From positions 1 through 15,715 of the forward strand of contig DAOOGN010000097.1 of assembly GCA_035415725.1 (NCBI GenBank): a stretch of 15,715 nt of DNA, written 5' to 3'. The DNA comes from DSWT01 sp035415725. Lineage in GTDB: Bacteria > Chloroflexota > Anaerolineae > B4-G1 > SLSP01. The translations under genes were made by a program, and so were the position numbers. The notes beneath the pieces were generated by a model. That model did no database searches. It saw only the letters and a list, made by a program, of their open reading frames with translations, and was not told the origin of the DNA. Below, in pieces: positions 8,444-14,871 of the stretch. How positions within the stretch are numbered: position 1 is the stretch's first letter; every line of letters starts with the position of its first letter.

Positions 8444-9742
8444 TTATGCGTTGGTCGATTCAACCGGAATGGCCTCAGGCCCTTTGAAGTCGATGAACCA
8501 CGAGAAGGCAAAGCTGATCACCATCAGGACGGGCGGGACGATGGTCATCAAGAAGCGGGCAGCCTGATCCGGATGCAAACCGGGATTGTCGCCGCTTTCG
8601 AAGCCGTAAATGCGGGAAACCAGGAGATAGGCAACGCTGGTGAAAAGGCCGTTGAGGCGGTTCATAAAGCCCATGGCATTGGAGATGATACCCTCCCGCC
8701 GCAAGCCGTGTTTCTGGGTGTCCTCATCCATAATCTTGGCGCCAATCAAGTCCATAGTGGTGATGACGCCCGCAAAGCCGAAGCCCACAAACGCCGCGAA
8801 GATGATCGCCGTCGTCAGGTCGGAGGCGAAATACAGGGGGATGAAGGTGAAAGCCAGAACCGCCAGGGACGTCCGCCAGGCGGGGAGCAACGAAAACTTC
8901 CTGACCAGCCAGGCCCAGACGGCCACTCCGGCAATGGCGACGATCAACACTGCCGCCAGCAGGAAGGTGGACCGCCCGCTGGAAAGCCCAAGGGCATATT
9001 GGACATAAAAGGCCACCGAGGCCAGCACGAGCGACATAGCCGCACTGTAAAAAGCGTTCGCCAGACCGGCGACCCAAAATTTCTTGTTGGTCAACAAGTC
9101 CTTGAGCGCCTTCCACAGGCCGGGCTTGGCCTCCTCCGGCTCGGGCTCCTTTTCCCGGCAGGTGAAGGTCATGTACAAGATGACCGCGCCGCCGAGAATG
9201 CCGTAAATGATAGCCGTCAGCCCGTAGCCCAATTTTTCGGTCACCATAGGGGTCAGGGCGATGCTGATGATCATCGCCACCAGTTGGAAAGCCTGGCGCA
9301 AAGCGTTTGTCTTGGCGCGGCTGACGTCGTCGCGGAACAACTCGGGGAACAGCGCCCCATAGTTGGCGTTGATGACCGAATCCAGCGTGCCGGTCAGGAT
9401 GTAGAAGAGCATCCCGTAGGCGAAGATAGCATCGCCCCTCAGAAAGGCCGGAATGTTGTAAAAGGCGATGAAGAACAGGATCAGGAGCGGGGTGCCGATC
9501 ACCAACCAGGGACGCCGGCGGCCCCAGCGGGTGCGCGTCCGGTCGGAGAGGAAACCGTAGATGGGGTTGTCAATGGCGTCAATGAACGTGTAAATAAACA
9601 GCATAGCCGCCCATTGCTGAGTGGTCACACCCAGGCCGAGTACATAGAAGGTGAAGGCAAACGTTTTGAGCATGTTGATCGGGATGGATGTGCCGAACAT
9701 ACCGATGGCATAATTGAAAGACTTGTTGCGTTTTTGCGACAT
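8444..9742 (-). CDS. GPH-family (MFS_2) sugar:cation symporter
   Basis: This 432-residue protein has about 12 hydrophobic segments and the signature of glycoside-pentoside-hexuronide:cation symporters: a DAxxxP-x-GxxSDRTRxRWGRRRPW segment at residues 55-79. Such proteins import glycosides, pentosides or hexuronides with H+ or Na+ across the inner membrane. In MelB the motif is DAINDP with both aspartates tied to cation binding; here it reads DAIDNP (55-60), so the second aspartate is shifted by one and replaced by asparagine. The start at 9742 is set by GGAGG (complement of 9751-9755) with 8-nt spacing. The open frame extends upstream to 10168 but only as an antiparallel-frame shadow of the preceding gene. 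It begins 26 nt after that gene's stop and ends 11 nt before the esterase. The substrate is unknown. Confidence 0.9.
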   Translation of the reverse strand: MSQKRNKSFNYAIGMFGTSIPINMLKTFAFTFYVLGLGVTTQQWAAMLFIYTFIDAIDNPIYGFLSDRTRTRWGRRRPWLVIGTPLLILFFIAFYNIPAFLRGDAIFAYGMLFYILTGTLDSVINANYGALFPELFRDDVSRAKTNALRQAFQLVAMIISIALTPMVTEKLGYGLTAIIYGILGGAVILYMTFTCREKEPEPEEAKPGLWKALKDLLTNKKFWVAGLANAFYSAAMSLVLASVAFYVQYALGLSSGRSTFLLAAVLIVAIAGVAVWAWLVRKFSLLPAWRTSLAVLAFTFIPLYFASDLTTAIIFAAFVGFGFAGVITTMDLIGAKIMDEDTQKHGLRREGIISNAMGFMNRLNGLFTSVAYLLVSRIYGFESGDNPGLHPDQAARFLMTIVPPVLMVISFAFSWFIDFKGPEAIPVESTNA

Positions 9743-9768
9743 GAAACAAACCTCCGGATAAAGTGAAC

Positions 9769-10446
9769 TCATTTTTCCACAGTTGCCACGATGATGCCGT
9801 CCTCTGTTAAACCAAGATTCGCGTAGCGCCCTGCCGCACTCCGCCAGCGCAGATTGAAACCCCAACCGTGCCAGTCCCACACGGAAAGGGTACGCTGCGT
9901 GGCGTCCGGGCCATCGCCGGGCTGCGCCGATTCCAGCACGATCAGTTCCTCCACACCGTCGCCGTCCACATCTGCCAGCGCGACCTCGTGGATGCTCTGG
10001 GCCACGGCCGAGCCGCCCCAGAGCACCTTGACCGCTCCACCGCGATGGCCGATGATGAAGGGGTGACTGGCGAGGACACCCGCGTCGTCGGGCTTCCAGA
10101 GCGCTGCCAGGATTTCGTAGCGCCCGTCGTCGTTGGGATCGCCCAGAGCCGCGTCCGCCACGTGCCACGTCGGATCGCTGTGCCAGATTTCGACGCCGCC
10201 CTGCAAGACATGCAGTGTCTCATCCTCGCGCAGGATTGTCTCCGGGACGCCGTCGCCGGTCAAGTCGATGGCACCCTCGCTAAAGGGGGCGTTTGCATTA
10301 CCGGCAGGAGGATCCATGGCCCAACACGTCTGCCGGTCGCAGGCAAAGCCCACCTGCTGCGCGGAACACGGCAGGGAGGCCAAAGTCGCCGTCCCCAACG
10401 CGACCAGGGCCAGCAGCGCAATGGGAAGTAATCTCCGCACGCGCAC
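9769..10446 (-). CDS. Secreted FG-GAP/VCBS-like calcium-loop protein
   Basis: This 225-residue protein starts with a basic N-terminus and a hydrophobic stretch (about 6-29) ending SLPCSAQQ, a probable signal peptide with cleavage near residue 29. C27 is preceded by proline and does not form a good lipobox. Three calcium-loop motifs of the FG-GAP/integrin-propeller type are spaced 42 and 56 residues apart: DLTGDG (61-66), DPNDDG (103-108) and DVDGDG (159-164). Such repeats normally build beta-propeller blades, but three are too few for a closed seven-blade propeller, so it may be a small or incomplete one. Translation starts with GTG directly after the TAA of the DUF3160 gene (TAA-GTG, no spacer) and lacks a clear Shine-Dalgarno, so coupled reinitiation is likely. 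It probably acts on the cell surface or in the periplasm with the DUF3160 protein; the specific function is unknown. Confidence 0.75.
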   Translation of the reverse strand: MRVRRLLPIALLALVALGTATLASLPCSAQQVGFACDRQTCWAMDPPAGNANAPFSEGAIDLTGDGVPETILREDETLHVLQGGVEIWHSDPTWHVADAALGDPNDDGRYEILAALWKPDDAGVLASHPFIIGHRGGAVKVLWGGSAVAQSIHEVALADVDGDGVEELIVLESAQPGDGPDATQRTLSVWDWHGWGFNLRWRSAAGRYANLGLTEDGIIVATVEK

Positions 10447-13191
10447 TTACCATGCGGGGCGCGCGTTGGCGACAACGATGCGGGTGACCATCCAATCCTC
10501 ACCGTCACCGGTGCGCTCCAGGGTATAGGTCACATCCAGAGAGTAAGGCCCGCGCGTTCCAATCTCCTGCATATCGTTCTCGTTGCCGGTCTCGGCGGGA
10601 TGCGCCGTACCACTGTAGGCGTAAAGCGTATCCTGCCAGGCCTCGCGCACCGTGACCACAGCCAGGGTTGCGGATTGCAGGTCGAAGGAGCGGTAGTCGG
10701 TCCCCATCCATTGCCGCCCCTCGAAGTGCTTCTGGGCCTTCAGGGCGTTGATTTCGGCAGTGATGAAGTCCAGAGCCTCACCGCCCGCCCACCGGTTATA
10801 CTCCGACGCCACATATTGCGTGTCCAGGTAGAAGACAGCGTTGACCCAGGCACGCTGGAAAGCATAGAGCGCGCTTTGCAGATCGCTGTACTCGCCTTCC
10901 GGCGTAAAGAAGCTATCGATCCAGTCGGGTTGTGGCGGCGCCGTGCCGTCGTCCAACATCCTCCGCCACTTCTCGTCGGTGAGACGATCATCGGCAGGCC
11001 ATTGGAACTCGTAGTATGAGAAGATGCCGCCCTTGGCAACCTGCAAGCGCAGGCTGCCATCCTCTTCGACCAAGGGGACGACGACATGGATCTCGCCGAT
11101 GCGTCCGACGCCCTCTTCCAACACGGTAGGGTTAGGGATACCGTCGCCGTCGGGGTCGGGATCGGTGGCGACGTCGGCGATGACCGCCGCCTGCGGGTTT
11201 TCCTCCATGGAGGGGGTTCCCCCGGGTTCGCCTGCCGGCGTGTCGGCGGAGGCCATCACCAGATGTTCCAACTCGCCGCCATAGTAGCGGATGCGCTCGT
11301 GTTCATCCTCGGTGAGCGGAATTCCCTGAAGTTGTTTTTCCGCCATCTGCTTGAGCGCCAGCGCCAGCTCCTCGATGCTGGCGAGGTTGTCGGCGTCCGT
11401 CTTGCCCAGCAAGCTGCGGGAAGCAAGCCCCTCGCGGGTCATCGCGGCCAGCGCCGCCACCCGCGCGTAGAACTCCGGGACAGGCTCCACGTAGCCTCGC
11501 GCCGGAAGCGGATCAGGCGGGGTGGGCATCCAGCCGGCGCCCATCTCGGCATAGGTCTGCTTGGCGTAGAGGATGGTGTCATGCTTCAGCTCGGCCCAAC
11601 TGCCCAGGACGGTGTGCAATTGCTTGTCGCGCCACGCGATGGACTGCATAAAGGTGGGATAGCCTGCGCCGGGTGCTTCCAGGAGCGGGTAGAAGGTGTA
11701 AAGCCAGCCATTGTAGACCGTCTCCGTCCAATCCTGCTCCGTGAGGCTGCCGATCCAGGCGCGCATCTTGTCCATCTGCAGGGTGTAGCTCAGATACTTT
11801 GTGTCGCCCATCGAATCCAACAGCTCATAGGCGCGCTCCGATCCCATCGCGGCGAAGAGGTCCAGCCCCTTAGGCAGCCCGCGACGCTCGGTTGCGGTAC
11901 CCACATTGCGGTAGATGAGCTGGCGGAAGATGTAGGCGTCAGGCACGAAGCGCTGTCCCATGAAGCGCAGGCCCTTGGTCTGCCTGGTCTCCTCATCCGA
12001 GGCGGCGATGACCAGGCCGAGGATGCGCGGGGCGGGCAGCGCGTCGGTGGCGGCGATGAAGGTGTCCAGTTTGGCGTCATCTGCCAGTGTCGCCAGCGCC
12101 GGATTCTCGCCGTAGACGGCATCGATCACCGGGATGTAATCAAGTGCGGTGAGGTCGTCACTGCGCCCGACGAGGAAGGCGGTGGGGTCGTAGAGGTCGG
12201 CCCAGGCATCCAGCGCAGGGCGTCCGTTCACCTGGGTGTTGCGCAACGCCCGCACCAACAGCAGCGCGGAGCGGGTCTCCGCCCGCCCGATGGCGGCGTC
12301 ATCGGTCTTCAGGCGGAAAGTCATGCGCCCGTACCACATCATGCTCTTGAAATAGGCTTTCAGCGCGTCGCTGCGCGTGTAGTGCCCGCGCGGGATGTAC
12401 TGCGTGTAGTCCTCACCGTATGCCAGACCGGGGAAGATCGGCGAGGGCAAGAGGCCGGCCGCCGCTTCGACGTTGCCGATTTCGGCTTCCGCCAATTCGG
12501 CGGCGTAGTCGGGGATGGGGAAGGCGGGGTCGGCGAGCCGTCCGCTCACGGCGATGAAGGCGACGGTGCGCAGGGCCGCATCTTCCCACGGTGTGCCGCG
12601 TAACTGTTGGTATTGTGCATCCGCTTCAACGATCAAGGCACTGTTGAGAGCTTTTAACAACGGGTAGAAGTACTCGCTCTCGGCGGTGCGCAGCGTCTTG
12701 TCGAACATCAGATGATAGACGTGCAGCAGCGAGTCGCTGGTGACGAAGATGGGAACGTTGGCGTAGCGCGCCTTTTCGTAGACGGTGAAGAATTCCTGCT
12801 CCTGCAGGCCAGGGCTGGCGACGACGCCATCGCGGGCGAGACGGGCAAGTTGATCCGTCGAAAGCGGCATGGCGATGTGGACATTGCTCAGGTCGGGGGC
12901 GACGGCGGGCCAGACGAGCGCGGGGGTAACGGCCACCGGCTGCGGGTTATACGGCGCGAAGACCGATTTGGCACGCGGCTGAACCGCCGGGATGTTCGGC
13001 GGCGTCGGCGTTGGCGCTTCCGGGGTGATTTCGGCGGTGGCAGTGGGCGGTGTCACAAGGGTAGCGGTGGGGCGTGTCTCCGTAGTGGGGGAGGGCTGTG
13101 TCGTCGGGGACGACAGTTGACAACCCAGGATCAGAGCCAATGCCAGCGTGATCAAGGTCAAACGCATCATGGAACCAGAATGGATTTTCAT
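10447..13191 (-). CDS. DUF3160-family surface lipoprotein
   Basis: This 914-residue exported protein carries a lipoprotein signal (hydrophobic 11-23, lipobox ILGC with C24). A Thr/Pro-rich linker (about 28-66) is followed by a long DUF3160-type domain to near the C-terminus. Family-typical segments are PIFVTSDSLLHVYHLMFD, YFKSMMWYGRMTFR and KGGIFSYYEF; recognition is from memory of the family, not a search. DUF3160 has no established biochemical function. An acidic DPDPDGDGIPNP loop (677-688) resembles a thrombospondin type 3 calcium repeat. The ATG at 13191 has a strong ribosome binding site, GAGGAGG (complement of 13199-13205), 7 nt away. It is the first gene of the four-gene operon, so promoter activity should lie between 13192 and the inserted repeats, but I see no confident promoter there. 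The protein probably sits lipid-anchored outside the membrane. Confidence 0.85.
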   Translation of the reverse strand: MKIHSGSMMRLTLITLALALILGCQLSSPTTQPSPTTETRPTATLVTPPTATAEITPEAPTPTPPNIPAVQPRAKSVFAPYNPQPVAVTPALVWPAVAPDLSNVHIAMPLSTDQLARLARDGVVASPGLQEQEFFTVYEKARYANVPIFVTSDSLLHVYHLMFDKTLRTAESEYFYPLLKALNSALIVEADAQYQQLRGTPWEDAALRTVAFIAVSGRLADPAFPIPDYAAELAEAEIGNVEAAAGLLPSPIFPGLAYGEDYTQYIPRGHYTRSDALKAYFKSMMWYGRMTFRLKTDDAAIGRAETRSALLLVRALRNTQVNGRPALDAWADLYDPTAFLVGRSDDLTALDYIPVIDAVYGENPALATLADDAKLDTFIAATDALPAPRILGLVIAASDEETRQTKGLRFMGQRFVPDAYIFRQLIYRNVGTATERRGLPKGLDLFAAMGSERAYELLDSMGDTKYLSYTLQMDKMRAWIGSLTEQDWTETVYNGWLYTFYPLLEAPGAGYPTFMQSIAWRDKQLHTVLGSWAELKHDTILYAKQTYAEMGAGWMPTPPDPLPARGYVEPVPEFYARVAALAAMTREGLASRSLLGKTDADNLASIEELALALKQMAEKQLQGIPLTEDEHERIRYYGGELEHLVMASADTPAGEPGGTPSMEENPQAAVIADVATDPDPDGDGIPNPTVLEEGVGRIGEIHVVVPLVEEDGSLRLQVAKGGIFSYYEFQWPADDRLTDEKWRRMLDDGTAPPQPDWIDSFFTPEGEYSDLQSALYAFQRAWVNAVFYLDTQYVASEYNRWAGGEALDFITAEINALKAQKHFEGRQWMGTDYRSFDLQSATLAVVTVREAWQDTLYAYSGTAHPAETGNENDMQEIGTRGPYSLDVTYTLERTGDGEDWMVTRIVVANARPAW

Positions 13192-13215
13192 AGAGCATCC
13201 TCCTCAATATCAAAC

Positions 13216-13256
13216 GTATCTATTCAGGCTGGTAAACCTGGCGGAACAACTTATTT
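13216..13256 (-). repeat. Inverted terminal fragment of the dispersed repeat family
   Basis: This segment is the reverse complement of the right end of copies A and B. 13216-13255 matches the complement of 13931-13970 with two mismatches in 40. Homology stops abruptly at 13256, where an AGGACTTACGCAA end begins, so the fragment looks truncated by that second element. It lies 25 bp upstream of the DUF3160 start codon, with its outer end facing the gene. Confidence 0.85.
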
Positions 13257-13269
13257 AGGACTTACGCAA
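13257..13269 (+). repeat. Solo copy of the AGGACTTACGCAA element end
   Basis: The 13-mer AGGACTTACGCAA is identical to the left terminus of the 122-bp element at 13493 and is the inverted complement of its right terminus at 13602-13614. It could be the left end of a longer (358-bp) ancestral element ending at 13614, or a remnant of a separate insertion. Confidence 0.7.
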
Positions 13270-13492
13270 TAACAATGTTTTTCCACGAATGGAACTTCCA
13301 AGATCACCCTGTCCCGCAAGTGTTGGCGAGTCACGGATATGATCTGTTGCGTGTTCATCAAGTTCTCGGGATGCCACAACCTATCCGTCTTGTCATATCA
13401 TCCATAAAAAGGGGAGAAGTGGGGATTTGACCCCCACCCCCAGTTTCCGAGAAGACACAAGAAAACTCATACGGGCGTGAGTCGCATTAAGT
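13270..13492. other. Unassigned spacer with a 51-codon open frame
   Basis: This is sequence between two AGGACTTACGCAA ends. An open frame from ATG 13275 to TGA 13430 would encode 51 residues, including HEWNFQDHPVPQ and GYDLLRVHQVLGM. I do not recognise it, and no ribosome binding site precedes it. It may be a decayed gene or transposase fragment. A hairpin GTGGGG/CCCCAC lies near 13419-13437. Nothing else is supported. Confidence 0.2.
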
Positions 13493-13614
13493 AGGACTTA
13501 CGCAAATTTCCGTTTGTAGTGACGGCTTTAGCCGTTCTTAGCTCCTAAGAGACGCCTGAAGGCGTCACTACAAATCCTCCACCGCTTGATTCGAACCAGG
13601 CTTGCGTAAGTCCT
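13493..13614. mobile_element. 122-bp palindromic mini-element (MITE-like)
   Basis: Perfect 13-bp terminal inverted repeats, AGGACTTACGCAA (13493-13505) and TTGCGTAAGTCCT (13602-13614), bound the element. Inside is a second perfect inverted repeat, TTTGTAGTGACG (13513-13524) with CGTCACTACAAA (13563-13574). Within those arms are two small perfect hairpins, ACGGCT-TT-AGCCGT (13522-13535) and ACGCCT-GA-AGGCGT (13552-13565). The flanks carry TAAGT on both sides (13488-13492 and 13616-13620, one base off), a possible target duplication. It has no coding capacity, so a non-autonomous transposable element or REP-like hairpin is the best description. The parent element is unknown. Confidence 0.75.
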
Positions 13615-13642
13615 GTAAGTATAGAATGATCCTTTGAAAGGT

Positions 13643-13978
13643 CAAACGGAAGTAACTATTCAGCCACCTTTGCCAGGTGGCGAACGGGACTTTGGGGAGG
13701 GCACATAATAGGTTACCCCTTCGGCAGGTGCTGACCCTCTCATCCCCTAACCCCCTTCTCCCCCGCCAGCGGGGAAGAAGGGGGCAAAAGGGGGGTGTGG
13801 CGACACCCCCACCCAAAATCCCCCTTCCTGGAGGGAAGGGGGGCAGGGGGGATGGGCTGATAGAAACACGCCTATCTTGTCATACAGAAGCACCTGGCCT
13901 ACCAAAGTCTACGCCAAACCTACTATAGGGAATAAGTTGTTTCGCCAGGTTTACCAGCCCGAATAGATACAAACGGAA
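13643..13978. repeat. 9-bp direct repeats CAAACGGAA flanking copy B
   Basis: CAAACGGAA is present at 13643-13651, directly before the left end, and at 13970-13978, directly after the right end. This fits a 9-bp target-site duplication. Caution is needed: CAAACGG also lies 5 nt outside the left end of the 15464 copy, CAAACG precedes the inverted end at 13217, and the complement of the 9-mer occurs at 13508-13516. The word could therefore belong to the element family instead. Confidence 0.5.
13652..13969 (+). mobile_element. Dispersed repeat, copy B (complete, 318 bp)
   Basis: The left end is GTAACTATTCAG and the right end CGAATAGATA; reverse-complemented, the right end (TATCTATTCG) resembles the left, so the ends form short imperfect terminal inverted repeats. 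The 9-mer CAAACGGAA occurs immediately on both sides. The interior holds three GC-rich hairpins: a 16-bp stem (one mismatch) of C-runs and G-runs around 13751-13784, GGGGGTGT/ACACCCCC around GGCG, and CCCCCTTCC/GGAAGGGGG. It shares about 97% identity by eye with the element at 15464 and a 60-bp identical right terminus with copy A. No protein-coding potential is seen. It is probably a non-autonomous transposable element. Confidence 0.75.
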
Positions 13979-14022
13979 TTGGTCTTCATGCCCAAAATAT
14001 GGCGGCAGTCCTGTCGCTTGAT

Positions 14023-14050
14023 TTGACACAATGCCCTTTCATGGTATGAT
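14023..14050 (+). promoter_or_regulatory. Sigma-70-type promoter of the infC-rpmI-rplT operon
   Basis: A perfect -35 box TTGACA (14023-14028) and a -10 box TATGAT (14045-14050, one mismatch to consensus) are separated by 16 bp. The expected transcription start is near 14057, giving a leader of only about 40 nt before infC. Confidence 0.8.
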
Positions 14051-14052
14051 AC

Positions 14053-14071
14053 ATCCGTTATTGTAACGGAT
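14053..14071. promoter_or_regulatory. Perfect palindrome over the infC transcription start
   Basis: ATCCGTTA (14053-14060) and TAACGGAT (14064-14071) are perfect complements around TTG. The repeat begins 2 bp after the -10 box, so it covers the predicted +1. That placement suits a repressor operator better than an RNA hairpin, though a start at its very left edge would also put a stem-loop at the 5' end of the message, ahead of the ribosome binding site at about 14085. Confidence 0.5.
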
Positions 14072-14097
14072 TATAGCATCACACAAAGGGGGGTATC

Positions 14098-14616
14098 ATC
14101 AGTAAACAAAAGTATCGCGTCAATCGAGAAATTCGCGCACCAGAAGTTCGCGTTATCGATGCAGAAGGCGGTAACCTGGGCGTCCGGCCCACCGCCGAAG
14201 CCATCCGCCTGGCTGCCGAGGCCGAACTTGACCTGGTGGAGGTCGCGCCTAACACGGAGCCGCCGGTGGCCCGCATTATGGACTTCGGAAAATTCGTGTA
14301 CGAACAGGCCAAAAAAGAGCGCGAGGCTCGCAAGTCGCAGAAACAAGTTGAGGTTAAAGAGATTCAACTGCGACCTAAGACCAACGATCACCACACCCAG
14401 TTCAAGGTCAAAAGTGCGCGCGGTTGGCTTGAAGAAGGCAACAAAGTCAAAGTTCGTATACGCTTCCGGGGGCGGGAAATCACCTACCCCGAAGTGGCGA
14501 TCGAACAACTCGAAGAAATCGCCACTGAGCTGAGTGATGTTTCTACCGTTGAACAGGTTCCCCAGTTGGATGGGCGAACGATGTTAATGATCTTAGCGCC
14601 GAAAAAGAAAAAGTAG
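14098..14616 (+). CDS. infC: Translation initiation factor IF-3
   Basis: IF-3 binds the 30S subunit, prevents premature 50S joining and checks start-codon/initiator-tRNA pairing. The 172-residue frame has the N-domain motifs VNREIRAPEVRVID, DLVEVAPN and PPVARIMDFGKF, and the C-domain KEIQLRPKTNDHH and RIRFRGREITYPE, ending in APKKKK. No ATG, GTG or TTG exists between the in-frame stop at 14074-14076 and the conserved N-domain, so translation must start at a rare codon. ATC occurs at 14095 and 14098; the second is preferred because AAGGGG (14086-14091) then lies 6 nt away. An AUU start is well known for Escherichia coli infC and underlies its autoregulation. The first standard start, GTG at 14236, would delete most of the N-domain. 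It is followed 17 nt later by rpmI. Confidence 0.93.
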   Translation: MSKQKYRVNREIRAPEVRVIDAEGGNLGVRPTAEAIRLAAEAELDLVEVAPNTEPPVARIMDFGKFVYEQAKKEREARKSQKQVEVKEIQLRPKTNDHHTQFKVKSARGWLEEGNKVKVRIRFRGREITYPEVAIEQLEEIATELSDVSTVEQVPQLDGRTMLMILAPKKKK

Positions 14617-14633
14617 CTGTAGGAGGAACAAAA

Positions 14634-14852
14634 GTGCCGAAACTAAAGACCCACAAATCAACATCCAAGCGCTTCCGCATTTCGAAGGGCGGCAAGGGAG
14701 TGTTGATGCGCACGCGGCAAGGGAAGAGCCATTTCCGCCGCAACAAATCGAACACGGTGCGCGCGATGTTCGACCAACTGCACGTGGTGACCAGTCCAGC
14801 CATCAAGCGCCGCGTCCGTCGGTTAACACCCTATTTGCACGAAAAGTCTTAA
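14634..14852 (+). CDS. rpmI: Large-subunit ribosomal protein bL35
   Basis: This 72-residue, strongly basic protein has the L35 pattern: PKLKTHKSTSKRFR at the start, a central KSHFRRNKS and a C-terminal IKRRVRRLTPYL. It is slightly longer than the usual 64-66 residues because of a short HEKS tail. Translation starts at GTG, with an ideal AGGAGG (14621-14626) 7 nt upstream. It is the middle gene of the conserved infC-rpmI-rplT operon and is part of the 50S subunit. Confidence 0.95.
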   Translation: MPKLKTHKSTSKRFRISKGGKGVLMRTRQGKSHFRRNKSNTVRAMFDQLHVVTSPAIKRRVRRLTPYLHEKS

Positions 14853-14871
14853 TTCAATCTGAGGTGAAATT

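Noticed and set aside
8573..9766. 397-codon plus-strand frame antisense to the GPH symporter
   Set aside because: The opposite strand encodes a clear membrane transporter; this frame is hydrophilic low-complexity shadow sequence.
9743..10168. Upstream extension of the GPH symporter open frame
   Set aside because: It overlaps the FG-GAP-like gene out of frame; the ATG at 9742 has a proper GGAGG 8 nt upstream and begins the family-like N-terminus.
11086..12603. 505-codon plus-strand frame antisense to the DUF3160 gene
   Set aside because: It is the complementary shadow of a well-supported GC-rich gene; composition is Gly/Arg/Val/His-rich with no domain.
13588..13600. GATTCGAACCAGG, resembling a tRNA T-arm on the minus strand
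   Set aside because: The matching T-stem does not pair and no acceptor, anticodon or D-arm could be found around it.
13677..13928. Small frames in the repeats, also at 7355-7597, 13568-13816, 15389-15703 and 15489-15683
   Set aside because: Their Pro/Arg/Gly-rich products come from the C-run/G-run hairpins and differ in frame between copies; no start signals.
13216..13970. Possible CRISPR array because of several repeats
   Set aside because: The repeats differ in type and spacing, are partly inverted, and lack regular spacers or cas genes.
14051..14097. L20-type autoregulatory leader before infC
   Set aside because: The leader predicted from the promoter is only about 40 nt, too short for the described large L20 leader structures; only the simple palindrome is visible.
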